NCBI GenBank assembly: GCA_963516475.1
Contig: CAUQBR010000009.1
Span: 1 to 64,000, forward strand
Length of the DNA: 64,000 nucleotides
Origin: JABCPE02 sp963516475
GTDB taxonomy: Bacteria; Bacteroidota; Bacteroidia; Flavobacteriales; Weeksellaceae
Reading direction: 5' to 3'
In this document: piece after piece, positions 1 through 7,222 of the stretch
How the letters are laid out: each line of letters starts with the position of its first letter
Numbering within the stretch: position 1 is the stretch's first letter
Position numbers and translations under genes: made by a program
The notes under the pieces: model-generated
Seen by the model: only the letters and a program-made list of their open reading frames with translations
What the model was told of the DNA's origin: nothing
The model's database searches: none

Positions 1-398
1 TTTTGATAATAAAAATCCGAAATATTTTCTGAAATAAAAACAGGAAGCGCCACATCATTCCCAAGGCTGTCTTTGGAGGCTTCCATTACCTTTTTCAAAT
101 CCTTATAAACCTTCGTATTTTGAAACTTATCCCCAAGGCTGCTAAATGCTATCTCCATACGAGACTGATTTTCAGAGAAATATGATTTTAGGTTGTCAGG
201 ATTGTTGATGTGTTTTTTTGCAACTAGTTTTGCTAAAATCTCATGAGCTGGATTTTTATACTTTTTCTTCTTTTTTTTAGAGATGACCACGGCTTCTATT
301 TTTTTAGAACCATCTGTATTGTCTTCATCTTCTTGTGCATAAGAGGACAGCCCTATAAATAGAGCTCCTGTAAGCAATAATTTTTTAGAATTTAGCAT
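1..398 (-). CDS. DUF5686-family exported protein, 3' part outside window
   Basis: Only the first 132 codons are present; the gene runs off the left edge. The start is an ATG at 398. Residues 1-21 form a signal peptide ending SSYAQ. A lysine-rich stretch follows, then the NPA..I...L motif and a later LPVFISE..SDFYYQ segment that I associate with DUF5686 proteins of Bacteroidetes, which are large outer-membrane-associated proteins of unknown function. Many relatives carry a CarboxypepD_reg-like domain between signal peptide and DUF5686; here the signal peptide leads almost directly into the DUF5686 start, so that domain appears absent. The family call rests on recalled motifs from a partial protein. 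Confidence 0.6.
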   Translation of the reverse strand, partial: MLNSKKLLLTGALFIGLSSYAQEDEDNTDGSKKIEAVVISKKKKKKYKNPAHEILAKLVAKKHINNPDNLKSYFSENQSRMEIAFSSLGDKFQNTKVYKDLKKVMEASKDSLGNDVALPVFISENISDFYYQ

Positions 399-418
399 TT
401 TAAAAAATGATTAAGAGG

Positions 419-426
419 CAAAAGTA
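419..426 (-). promoter_or_regulatory. -7 promoter box for the DUF5686 gene
   Basis: On the minus strand this reads TACTTTTG, matching the Bacteroidetes -7 consensus TAnnTTTG. It lies 20 bases before the ATG at 398. A clear -33 TTTG is not evident. Confidence 0.5.
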
Positions 427-507
427 TAAAAAAATATTTGAAAAGGTTAAAATCTATTTTTAGAATTAAAAATATTGATTAGATTTACCAAATTAAATTA
501 AGAATAA

Positions 508-1083
508 ATGTTTGTAATTCCTTATCTAGAATCTGAAGAGTTTTTCTATTTAAATGTATTTCTAAAACTACTTTTGGGACTTCTTTCCCTTGCATTAATA
601 ATCAACAAGTCTGGTAAAGGCAATCTGGCACCAAGTTCGGCTATGGATCAGGTGCAGAATTATGTATTAGGGGGTATCATTGGAGGGGTGATTTACAGCC
701 CTGTGGTTACTATTTTTCAGTTTGCTGTTGTTTTGATTATTTGGGCTTTTCTTATCATAGGCTTACGAGAATTGAAAACGAAAAATAATACTTTTAGAAG
801 ATTTATAGATGGTGCTCCTGTGATAGTTATCAATCGTGGAAAAATAGACATAGATGCCTGTAAAAAAGCGAAAATCACAGCACATGACCTTGCATTTAAA
901 CTTCGTAGAGAGGGTGTATACTACATCCGAGAGGTGAAAAGAGCCGTGCTCGAGCAGAATGGCGAACTTATCATCGTTTTGGCAGGGGAGGAGAACCCTA
1001 AATATCCCATCATTACCGATGGAATTATCCAAAAAAGCGTGTTGGAAGATGTAGACAAAACTGAAGAATGGCTGCTGGAATAA
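508..1083 (+). CDS. DUF421/YetF-family membrane protein, C-terminus cut by in-frame TAA
   Basis: The 191-residue product has hydrophobic segments at about residues 12-33, 52-66 and 68-87, followed by a soluble domain with the pattern PVIVINRGKID...AKITAHDLAFKLR.EGV typical of DUF421 (YetF-like) inner-membrane proteins of unknown function. The frame ends at TAA 1081-1083, directly after ...EEWLLE. The same frame then stays open for 39 more codons to TAA 1201-1203, and those codons look like the normal family C-terminus. So this is a one-codon nonsense change, readthrough or a sequencing error. Intact length would be 231 residues. The domain call is fairly secure; whether the shortened protein works is unknown. 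Confidence 0.75.
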   Translation: MFVIPYLESEEFFYLNVFLKLLLGLLSLALIINKSGKGNLAPSSAMDQVQNYVLGGIIGGVIYSPVVTIFQFAVVLIIWAFLIIGLRELKTKNNTFRRFIDGAPVIVINRGKIDIDACKKAKITAHDLAFKLRREGVYYIREVKRAVLEQNGELIIVLAGEENPKYPIITDGIIQKSVLEDVDKTEEWLLE

Positions 1084-1203
1084 TTACAAAAATTGGGATA
1101 CAATGCAGTGTCTGAAATATTTTTAGCAGAATACCAAGGCGGACAGATAAAAGCAGTTCCTTATGTTCATAATGATGAAAAAGAAGTAGTTGTAGAAAAA
1201 TAA
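1084..1203 (+). other. Detached C-terminal coding segment of the DUF421 gene
   Basis: These 39 sense codons are in the same frame as the upstream gene. They encode LQKLGYNAVSEIFLAEYQGG and onward, ending ...EVVVEK before TAA 1201-1203. The segment has no start codon of its own near its beginning and only makes sense as the tail of the preceding protein. Confidence 0.7.
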
Positions 1204-1250
1204 AAAAGTAAGTTTTTCACTAAAAATAAAAACATTAAATCAAACTTTTC

Positions 1251-2303
1251 ATGAAACTAAATTCTAAAATAATTTTAATTTTTATTCTTCAAATTTCTGC
1301 TCTTCTTTTTGCACAAAAGCCGAAAATCAGAATTATAGCTACAGGCGGAACCATCGCAGGAGTGAGCAAATCCTCTACCGAAAGCAGCTACAAAGCAGGA
1401 GCAAAGGACATCGATGAGCTGTTACAGGCCGTTCCAGAAATTCACCAGGTAGCCCAAGTAAGCGGCGAGCAGTTAGTGAAAATAGGCTCTCAGGATATGA
1501 ACGATGAGATTTGGCTCAAATTAGCAAAAAGAATAAACGAAATCCTAAACAAGGAAGGTTATGATGGAGTAGTGGTTACCCACGGAACAGACACGATGGA
1601 GGAAACGGCGTATTTCCTGAATCTTACAGTTCATAGCTCTAAACCAGTGGTGATGGTAGGTGCTATGCGTCCTTCAACGGGAATTAGTGCGGATGGGCCA
1701 CTTAATCTATATAACGCTGTAGTTGCGGCATCTGATAAAAACACAGGAAATAAAGGCGTAGTCGTGGTGATGAATGAAAATATCCTCGATGCCAAAGATG
1801 TGATAAAACACCATACGACGGCTGTGGAAACCTTTACAGGAGCGAATTCTGGCAAAATAGGCTATATTCATAATGGGAAAGTTTATTTCAGTAAAACGCC
1901 TCAAAATCTGCATACTACAAAATCAGTTTTTGATGTGGCATCGCTGACTTCCCTGCCGAAAGTAGGGATAGTCTATGGCTATGCCAATGCTTCGGAACTT
2001 CCGATGAAAGCCTTTATTGATGCTAAATATGATGGAATTATTTATGCTGGTGTAGGGAATGGGAATTTGTATCATTCTAATTTTGATTTGGCTGTAAAAG
2101 CCCAAAAACAAGGCATTCAGATGGTCCGTTCTTCGCGGGTTCCCACAGGCGCTACGACACCAGATGCAGAAGTGGAGGATGCGAGATATCACTTTGTGGC
2201 TTCGCAATCGCTCAATCCACAGAAATCCAGAGTTCTGCTCATGCTGGCGCTTACCAAAACCAAAGACTGGAAGCAGATTCAAAAGTATTTTAATGAATAT
2301 TAA
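1251..2303 (+). CDS. ansB: Type II (exported) L-asparaginase
   Basis: Hydrolyses L-asparagine to aspartate and ammonia, probably in the periplasm. Residues 1-21 are a signal peptide ending LLFAQ. The first active-site motif TGGTIAG is at 31-37 with nucleophile Thr34, and the second, HGTDTMEE, at 111-118 supplies Thr/Asp. A third conserved block, VVVMNENILDAKDVIKHHTT, follows. The length of 350 residues is normal for this family. The gene is followed after 17 bases by a small lipoprotein gene on the same strand. The family is certain; ansB rather than a generic ans name reflects the signal peptide. Confidence 0.93.
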   Translation: MKLNSKIILIFILQISALLFAQKPKIRIIATGGTIAGVSKSSTESSYKAGAKDIDELLQAVPEIHQVAQVSGEQLVKIGSQDMNDEIWLKLAKRINEILNKEGYDGVVVTHGTDTMEETAYFLNLTVHSSKPVVMVGAMRPSTGISADGPLNLYNAVVAASDKNTGNKGVVVVMNENILDAKDVIKHHTTAVETFTGANSGKIGYIHNGKVYFSKTPQNLHTTKSVFDVASLTSLPKVGIVYGYANASELPMKAFIDAKYDGIIYAGVGNGNLYHSNFDLAVKAQKQGIQMVRSSRVPTGATTPDAEVEDARYHFVASQSLNPQKSRVLLMLALTKTKDWKQIQKYFNEY

Positions 2304-2320
2304 TCAAAAATAAAATAAAA

Positions 2321-2671
2321 ATGAAAAAAAGTATTTTTTTAGTCCTTGCATTTCTTGTTTTCTCGTGTCATCAGCCAGCCAAAAAATATACACAGGAAGA
2401 GGCTGAAGCCCAAGTTTTAGCCCTGCCGATGGTGCAGGAGGCATCTAAACATATCTATAAAATAACTAATGGAAAGCATGGAATTTCGTTTATTACAGAA
2501 GAAGATCTTATTGAGAAAAAGCCGTTTTATCAGATAACGGTGGGTTACAACTCGGATGTTCGTTTTGAAACTTATCATATTTTTTATGTGAATAAAGAAA
2601 ACAAAGAGGATGTTCGTATTTCAGACCCTGTTTCTGGAGAAATTATCCCTGTTTCTGAATACAAAGAATAG
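2321..2671 (+). CDS. Small lipoprotein of unknown function
   Basis: 116 residues with a lipoprotein signal (MKKSIFLVLAFLVFSC; Cys16 is the predicted lipidated residue). The mature part is hydrophilic, with no domain I recognise; it ends in a segment VRISDPVSGEIIPVSEYKE that may be a beta hairpin. It lies 17 bases behind the asparaginase gene and may be cotranscribed with it. It shares with the next gene the theme of a short lipoprotein with a late 'D..TGE/SGEI' strand, so the two could be distant relatives. Coding status is likely from the signal peptide and clean frame. Confidence 0.7.
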   Translation: MKKSIFLVLAFLVFSCHQPAKKYTQEEAEAQVLALPMVQEASKHIYKITNGKHGISFITEEDLIEKKPFYQITVGYNSDVRFETYHIFYVNKENKEDVRISDPVSGEIIPVSEYKE

Positions 2672-2701
2672 ATTTTGGAAAATGTATAAGAATAAAAAAA
2701 A

Positions 2702-3109
2702 ATGCAAAAAATAATTATTAAAATACCACTTATTACATTGTTATTGGGTTGTGATCCAAGTGATAGTTATTTAAAAAACCATGAAGTTTTTCCATGTTCT
2801 CCAGAAATTGTTCAAGAAAAGAAATATAAAATTAGTGTCAAAGAAGCTAATGATTTATATGTCAAATATTTATATGATAATAAAAAAAGAAAAGATTTAG
2901 ATTATGATGAAACACTTCTTTCTCCAACCTTAATTATTGATGATCATTATGTATATTCTTTTCAGAATTTAGTTATGCAAAAGGTAGCCGTTTTTGGTAT
3001 TTGGATAAATGCTAATACAGGAGAAATAACTACTAATGATGAGTCTATATGGTTGGAAGAGAAAGATATTTTTGATAAAAATTCAAAATCTGAAAAATAT
3101 TCTAATTAA
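2702..3109 (+). CDS. Small lipoprotein of unknown function
   Basis: 135 residues. MQKIIIKIPLITLLLGC is a short lipoprotein signal with predicted lipidation at Cys17. The remainder is rich in Lys, Asp and Tyr, and contains a WINANTGEITTNDESIWL segment. The base composition is more AT-rich than the upstream asparaginase gene. I do not recognise a family. It follows the previous lipoprotein by 30 bases and precedes the serS promoter. Confidence 0.6.
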   Translation: MQKIIIKIPLITLLLGCDPSDSYLKNHEVFPCSPEIVQEKKYKISVKEANDLYVKYLYDNKKRKDLDYDETLLSPTLIIDDHYVYSFQNLVMQKVAVFGIWINANTGEITTNDESIWLEEKDIFDKNSKSEKYSN

Positions 3110-3132
3110 GCAGATTTTTAATCAATAATGCT

Positions 3133-3140
3133 TACATTTG
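3133..3140 (+). promoter_or_regulatory. -7 promoter box for serS
   Basis: TACATTTG matches TAnnTTTG and lies 24 bases before the serS ATG at 3165. No convincing -33 box was seen. Confidence 0.55.
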
Positions 3141-3164
3141 TGAAAAATTTAAATTTTCTTAAAA

Positions 3165-4433
3165 ATGTTACAAGTTAATTTTTTAAAAGAACATAGAGAT
3201 AGAGTTTTAGAAGGGCTTAAAAAGAGAAATTTCAAAGATTTAGAGCTGGTGGATAGTGCTATTTCGCTGGATGATGAAAGAAAAAAAGTTCAGTTTGATA
3301 TGGACTCCCAGCTGGCTGAAATCAACAAAATTTCTAAGGAAATAGGGCTTTTGATGAAAGAAGGGAAAAAAGAATTGGCCGAAAGCGCAAAGCAAAAAAC
3401 AGCTCAGTATAAAGAGGCAAGCAAAGACCTTCAGCAGAAACTAAACGAAATAGAAGAGAAACTTACAGAAATTCTGTATCTTATCCCAAATATTCCGCAT
3501 GAATCTGTGAAAGCAGGTGTTTCTGCGGATGATAATGAAAATATTTATCAATCTCACGATGTGAAAGGTCTTGGCGAAGGCGCGATTCCTCACTGGGAAC
3601 TGGCATCTAAATATAATCTTATCAACTTCGAGCTGGGTGTGAAAATCGCGGGAGCTGGTTTCCCTGTTTATTTGGGCAAGGGAGCTAAATTACAGAGAAG
3701 TTTGGTTCAGTTTTTCTTGGATAGAAACACAGAAGCAGGGTATATGGAAGTAAATCCGCCTCATGTGGTGAACGAAGCCAGCGGATATGGAACAGGGCAG
3801 CTACCTGATAAAGAAGGACAAATGTATTTCGTGAATGAAGATAATTTGTATCTAATTCCTACGGCGGAAGTTCCTGTGACCAACATTTACAGAGATGTGA
3901 TTTTAGAGGAAAAAGAGCTGCCTGTTAAAAACACGGCTTTTTCTCAATGTTATAGAAGAGAAGCAGGGTCTTACGGAGCGCATGTAAGAGGGCTGAACAG
4001 ACTTCACCAGTTTGAAAAAGTGGAAATTGTAAGAATAGAAAAACCAGAAAATTCTTATCAAGCCCTTGAAGAAATGGTGGAGCATGTGAAAGGACTTTTG
4101 ACAGATTTAGAACTTCCGTTTAGAATTTTGAGATTGTGCGGTGGAGATATGGGCTTTACTTCTGCGCTGACTTACGATTTTGAGGTGTGGAGTGCGGCTC
4201 AGGAAAAATGGCTGGAGGTTTCTTCAGTGTCTAATTTTGAGACTTTCCAAGCCAATAGACTAAAATGCCGATACAAAGCCGATGGAAAAACTCAGCTGGT
4301 GCATACGCTGAACGGCTCTGCAATGGCTTTACCGAGAATTATGGCAGCTTTATTGGAAAACAACCAAACAGCAGACGGAATAAAAATCCCTAAGAAATTA
4401 GCAGAATACACCAAATTTGATATCATTTCATAA
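3165..4433 (+). CDS. serS: Serine--tRNA ligase
   Basis: Charges tRNA-Ser (and tRNA-Sec where present) with serine in the cytoplasm. Residues about 1-105 form the long antiparallel coiled-coil arm that grips the tRNA-Ser variable arm (rich in Lys/Glu heptads). The class II catalytic core follows, with motif 2 FSQCYRREAGSYG and motif 3 LNGSAMALPRIMAALLENNQ near the C-terminus. The 422-residue length is standard. It has its own promoter and ends at a hairpin shared with the convergent permease gene. Confidence 0.97.
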   Translation: MLQVNFLKEHRDRVLEGLKKRNFKDLELVDSAISLDDERKKVQFDMDSQLAEINKISKEIGLLMKEGKKELAESAKQKTAQYKEASKDLQQKLNEIEEKLTEILYLIPNIPHESVKAGVSADDNENIYQSHDVKGLGEGAIPHWELASKYNLINFELGVKIAGAGFPVYLGKGAKLQRSLVQFFLDRNTEAGYMEVNPPHVVNEASGYGTGQLPDKEGQMYFVNEDNLYLIPTAEVPVTNIYRDVILEEKELPVKNTAFSQCYRREAGSYGAHVRGLNRLHQFEKVEIVRIEKPENSYQALEEMVEHVKGLLTDLELPFRILRLCGGDMGFTSALTYDFEVWSAAQEKWLEVSSVSNFETFQANRLKCRYKADGKTQLVHTLNGSAMALPRIMAALLENNQTADGIKIPKKLAEYTKFDIIS

Positions 4434-4436
4434 ATA

Positions 4437-4462
4437 AAAAAACTCACTTTTTAGTGAGTTTT
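4437..4462. terminator. Bidirectional terminator between serS and the permease gene
   Basis: AAAACTCACT and AGTGAGTTTT form a perfect stem with a short T loop and flanking A and T runs, so it can work in both directions. The stop codon of the minus-strand permease (4451-4453) lies inside the hairpin. Confidence 0.8.
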
Positions 4463-6133
4463 TTGTTTATCATGCAGGTTGCTGTGTCGGTAGCCATAAG
4501 CAAAGTAAATACAAACGCCCACAGCAGACCAAATCCCAAACCAAAACCAGTTTTCCATGCTCATTCCTGTCATGAGATAAAGGCAGGAACTCAGCCCAAG
4601 AAGTGGAATCAGGGATAATTTTTTAACAAAGGCTAAGACAGAAAGCCCTATATTCAGCAAAATATAAATGAAAATAGCAAACCTAAATTCTCCCTCTTTT
4701 TCATCGCTGAAATCCATCAAGTTTTCAAAAAACGAAGGATATAAAAGATAAATAAAAGAACCACCTCCGATGAACAGCAGCGGGAAAATCCATTGTCCAT
4801 TGATATAAGGAAGGTGAAAATGCCCTTTTATTCTCTCTTTTGGTGGAAGTAGTAAAACTCCGCCACACACCAAAACAAAGGCAAAAATAGTCCCTATACT
4901 CGTAAAATCTAGTATGAAAGATTTGTCCGTAAATAGGATAGGGACACCTACCACAAATCCTGTAACTATCGTAGCAAATGACGGCGTTCTGTTTTTCTTG
5001 TGAATCTGCTGGAATTTCTTCGGAATCAGTCCATCACGGCTCATGGCATACCATATTCTCGGCTGTCCCATCTGAAAAACCAATAAAACAGTAGTAATGG
5101 ACACGATGGCAACGACTTCTATGATAAATTCCATCAGTGGAAGATTGATATTTTCAGCCTTGAAGACAAAAGAAAGCGGATCTCCTATACCTTCGAATTT
5201 TCTATAATCCACCAGCCCTGTAAGGGTCAAAGTAAGTGCGATGTAAATAGCCGTGCAGAGAAATATAGAAATAATCATCCCTTTTGGTAGGTCTCTCTGT
5301 GGGTCTTTGGTCTCTTCGGAAAGCACGCTCAGCGCATCAAAACCGATATAAGCAAAGAAAACTCCGCTGATGGCAGACATTATCCCTGTGAAACCATTGG
5401 GAAGGAATGATTTTTCGCCTGTTGCCGTATCCATAGGTATCCAGTTATCAGCATTGATATAGAAAACACCAATGGCGATAACCAGCACTATCGCAAGTAA
5501 TTTGATTAAAACAAAAAGATTATTAAAATTCTTACTTTCCTTCACGCCGATGTAGCAAATCCAAGTGATAAGGGCATTGATCAATAGGGCAGGGAGGTCA
5601 AAAATCACCCTCAAAGAACCCAAGCGAGGAGCGTTCTCCCAAGCGGAAATCAGCTCTAAATTTTGAGAGCCGTTTTTCACTGCTTTTTCGGCTTCAGTAT
5701 AGCTGCACGAGAGGTATTCTGGGATATGTAAGCCCAAATTATCAAGCAATGAAGTGAAATAATCCGACCACGAAAAAGCCACATAAATATTCCCAAAACT
5801 ATATTCCATAATGAGCATCCAGCCGATAATCCATGCTGCCAGCTCCCCAAAAGTAGCATAGGCATAGGTATATGCACTCCCTGCCGTAGGAATTCTACTG
5901 GCAAACTCCGCATAACAGAGAGCCGTAAAACAGCACGAAACGCCACAAATAATATACAATAATATAACCCCAGGGCCGCCTTTATAAATGGCCTCCCCCA
6001 AACTGCTGAAACTCCCAGCACCGATGATGGCCGCTATCCCAAAAAACACGATATCCCTAGTGGTTAGGACTCTTACAAGATGATTAGAGTTTTGGTTATC
6101 GGAATAATTTTTCTTTTTAAAAAGCTGTTTCAT
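4451..6133 (-). CDS. APC-family amino acid permease
   Basis: A 560-residue integral membrane protein with about 12-14 hydrophobic helices. The N-terminal signature GIAAIIGAGSFSSLGEAIYKGGPGV, with the unwound helix-1 motif, and the later FFAYIGFDALSVLSEETKDPQRDLPKG block are typical of the cationic amino acid transporter (CAT) branch of the APC superfamily. The substrate cannot be read from the sequence. I chose ATG 6133; a longer frame would need a TTG at 6139. It is convergent with serS and has no same-strand partner. Confidence 0.88.
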   Translation of the reverse strand: MKQLFKKKNYSDNQNSNHLVRVLTTRDIVFFGIAAIIGAGSFSSLGEAIYKGGPGVILLYIICGVSCCFTALCYAEFASRIPTAGSAYTYAYATFGELAAWIIGWMLIMEYSFGNIYVAFSWSDYFTSLLDNLGLHIPEYLSCSYTEAEKAVKNGSQNLELISAWENAPRLGSLRVIFDLPALLINALITWICYIGVKESKNFNNLFVLIKLLAIVLVIAIGVFYINADNWIPMDTATGEKSFLPNGFTGIMSAISGVFFAYIGFDALSVLSEETKDPQRDLPKGMIISIFLCTAIYIALTLTLTGLVDYRKFEGIGDPLSFVFKAENINLPLMEFIIEVVAIVSITTVLLVFQMGQPRIWYAMSRDGLIPKKFQQIHKKNRTPSFATIVTGFVVGVPILFTDKSFILDFTSIGTIFAFVLVCGGVLLLPPKERIKGHFHLPYINGQWIFPLLFIGGGSFIYLLYPSFFENLMDFSDEKEGEFRFAIFIYILLNIGLSVLAFVKKLSLIPLLGLSSCLYLMTGMSMENWFWFGIWSAVGVCIYFAYGYRHSNLHDKQKTH

Positions 6134-6212
6134 TAGCAAAAATTCGTTGAAAATGGAGGCAAAATTACAGAAAAAATCTTTGAAAAATATAGAACTTAAT
6201 CATAAAAAATAC

Positions 6213-6220
6213 TAAATTTG
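6213..6220 (+). promoter_or_regulatory. -7 promoter box for tRNA-Arg
   Basis: TAAATTTG fits TAnnTTTG and lies 14 bases before the mature tRNA 5' end. Confidence 0.55.
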
Positions 6221-6234
6221 CGCTTGACATCACT

Positions 6235-6306
6235 GGCTGCATAGTTTAATGGATAGAACTACGGATTTCGGCTCCGTCGGTGAGGGTTCGAATCCTTCTG
6301 CGGTCA
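6235..6306 (+). tRNA. tRNA-Arg (anticodon TCG)
   Basis: A full cloverleaf can be folded. The acceptor GGCTGCA pairs with TGCGGTC (two G-T pairs), the D arm starts GTTT, the anticodon stem is ACGGA/TCCGT with loop TTTCGGC giving TCG, and the T arm is GAGGG-TTCGAAT-CCTTC. The discriminator is A and CCA is not encoded. It stands alone between a promoter and a terminator. Confidence 0.93.
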
Positions 6307-6320
6307 CAAATAACCAATCT

Positions 6321-6357
6321 AAACGCTCCTAAAAATATTTTTTTAGGAGCGTTTTTC
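6321..6357 (+). terminator. Terminator after tRNA-Arg
   Basis: AAACGCTCCTAAAAA pairs with TTTTTAGGAGCGTTT and a T run follows, 14 bases past the tRNA. Confidence 0.85.
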
Positions 6358-6408
6358 AAAAAAATGAGAGTTTTTTTAGATGTAAATCAGATAACAAAAT
6401 TTTAGATT

Positions 6409-7086
6409 ATGAAATATTATAAGATAGATATTAAATCTCATTTTCCAGAATTAGGGAGAATAGCAAGTGGCGCTGAAGGTAAAAATGTACCTGAAAAAGA
6501 GTATTTTTATAGAATAGGAAAAGGGGAAATTATTGAAAATACTCCCATTTTTGATTATTTTGTTTTAAAAAGTTTTGATAAAGAAAAATACTGGGAATGG
6601 GCTTTATTTGATGTCCACAATTTTATAGGAGTAGGAAGTATAATGTGTGGTTGGTATATCTCAGATAAATTAAAATCGGTTTTAGAAAATTTCAGAATCG
6701 CTCCGAAATATCATTTCTACGAAACACGACTCCTCTACAAAGAAGAAAAATTCAAATACTGGATTTTTCAGTTTATAGCAAGTTACCGAAGATTAAACAA
6801 AATGCAATTTGTTAATTTTTCTCAAAGTATTTTTCATGCAAATAATGAAAATTATGTTTTTAATTCTTATGAAGATTGGTCAGATAAAAACGATGAAATT
6901 TATGATGAATGTAAAGAAAAATTAACTTTAAAAAAAGTTGTACTAACTGAATCTTTTGATTTTTTTCCTTTAATCCCCATAAGTTCAGACATTATCGTTT
7001 CTGAAAACTTAAAACAAGCCATAGAAGAAAATGGTATCACAGGTTTTGAGTTTTTTGAGATTGATTATGAGGTGGTTACAGAATAA
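6409..7086 (+). CDS. Imm11/DUF1629-like protein (possible immunity protein)
   Basis: 225 residues, no signal peptide or membrane segment, rich in aromatic residues. The C-terminal pattern IIVSENLKQAIEENGITGFEFFEI and an earlier ISDKLKSVLENF..APKYHFYE repeat resemble the IVSERLK...TGFEF style of the DUF1629/Imm11 group, which is found as immunity proteins beside polymorphic toxins. No toxin gene lies next to it: tRNA-Arg is upstream and a copper ATPase downstream. If the family is right this would be an orphan immunity gene. The call rests on recalled patterns. Confidence 0.5.
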   Translation: MKYYKIDIKSHFPELGRIASGAEGKNVPEKEYFYRIGKGEIIENTPIFDYFVLKSFDKEKYWEWALFDVHNFIGVGSIMCGWYISDKLKSVLENFRIAPKYHFYETRLLYKEEKFKYWIFQFIASYRRLNKMQFVNFSQSIFHANNENYVFNSYEDWSDKNDEIYDECKEKLTLKKVVLTESFDFFPLIPISSDIIVSENLKQAIEENGITGFEFFEIDYEVVTE

Positions 7087-7154
7087 GATATAGAATATTG
7101 TAGTCAGTGACTTAAATTAAAATCTTTTCTTCCTATAATTTATATTATGTTAAA

Positions 7155-7186
7155 TTGTAAATTAAAAAATAAAATCCTTAACTTTG
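7155..7186 (+). promoter_or_regulatory. Promoter for the copper ATPase gene
   Basis: TTG (7155-7157), 21-base spacer, then TAACTTTG (7179-7186). This fits the Bacteroidetes -33/-7 layout. It lies 36 bases before ATG 7223, which argues against the longer frame opening at TTG 7184 inside the -7 box. Confidence 0.65.
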
Positions 7187-7222
7187 TATTCTCTTTTTTT
7201 TAACTTTATAAAATTTAATGAT

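Noticed and set aside
7184..7222. Longer copper ATPase starting at TTG 7184
   Set aside because: The TTG overlaps the -7 box TAACTTTG and the added residues do not resemble the HMA domain; ATG 7223 is the better start.
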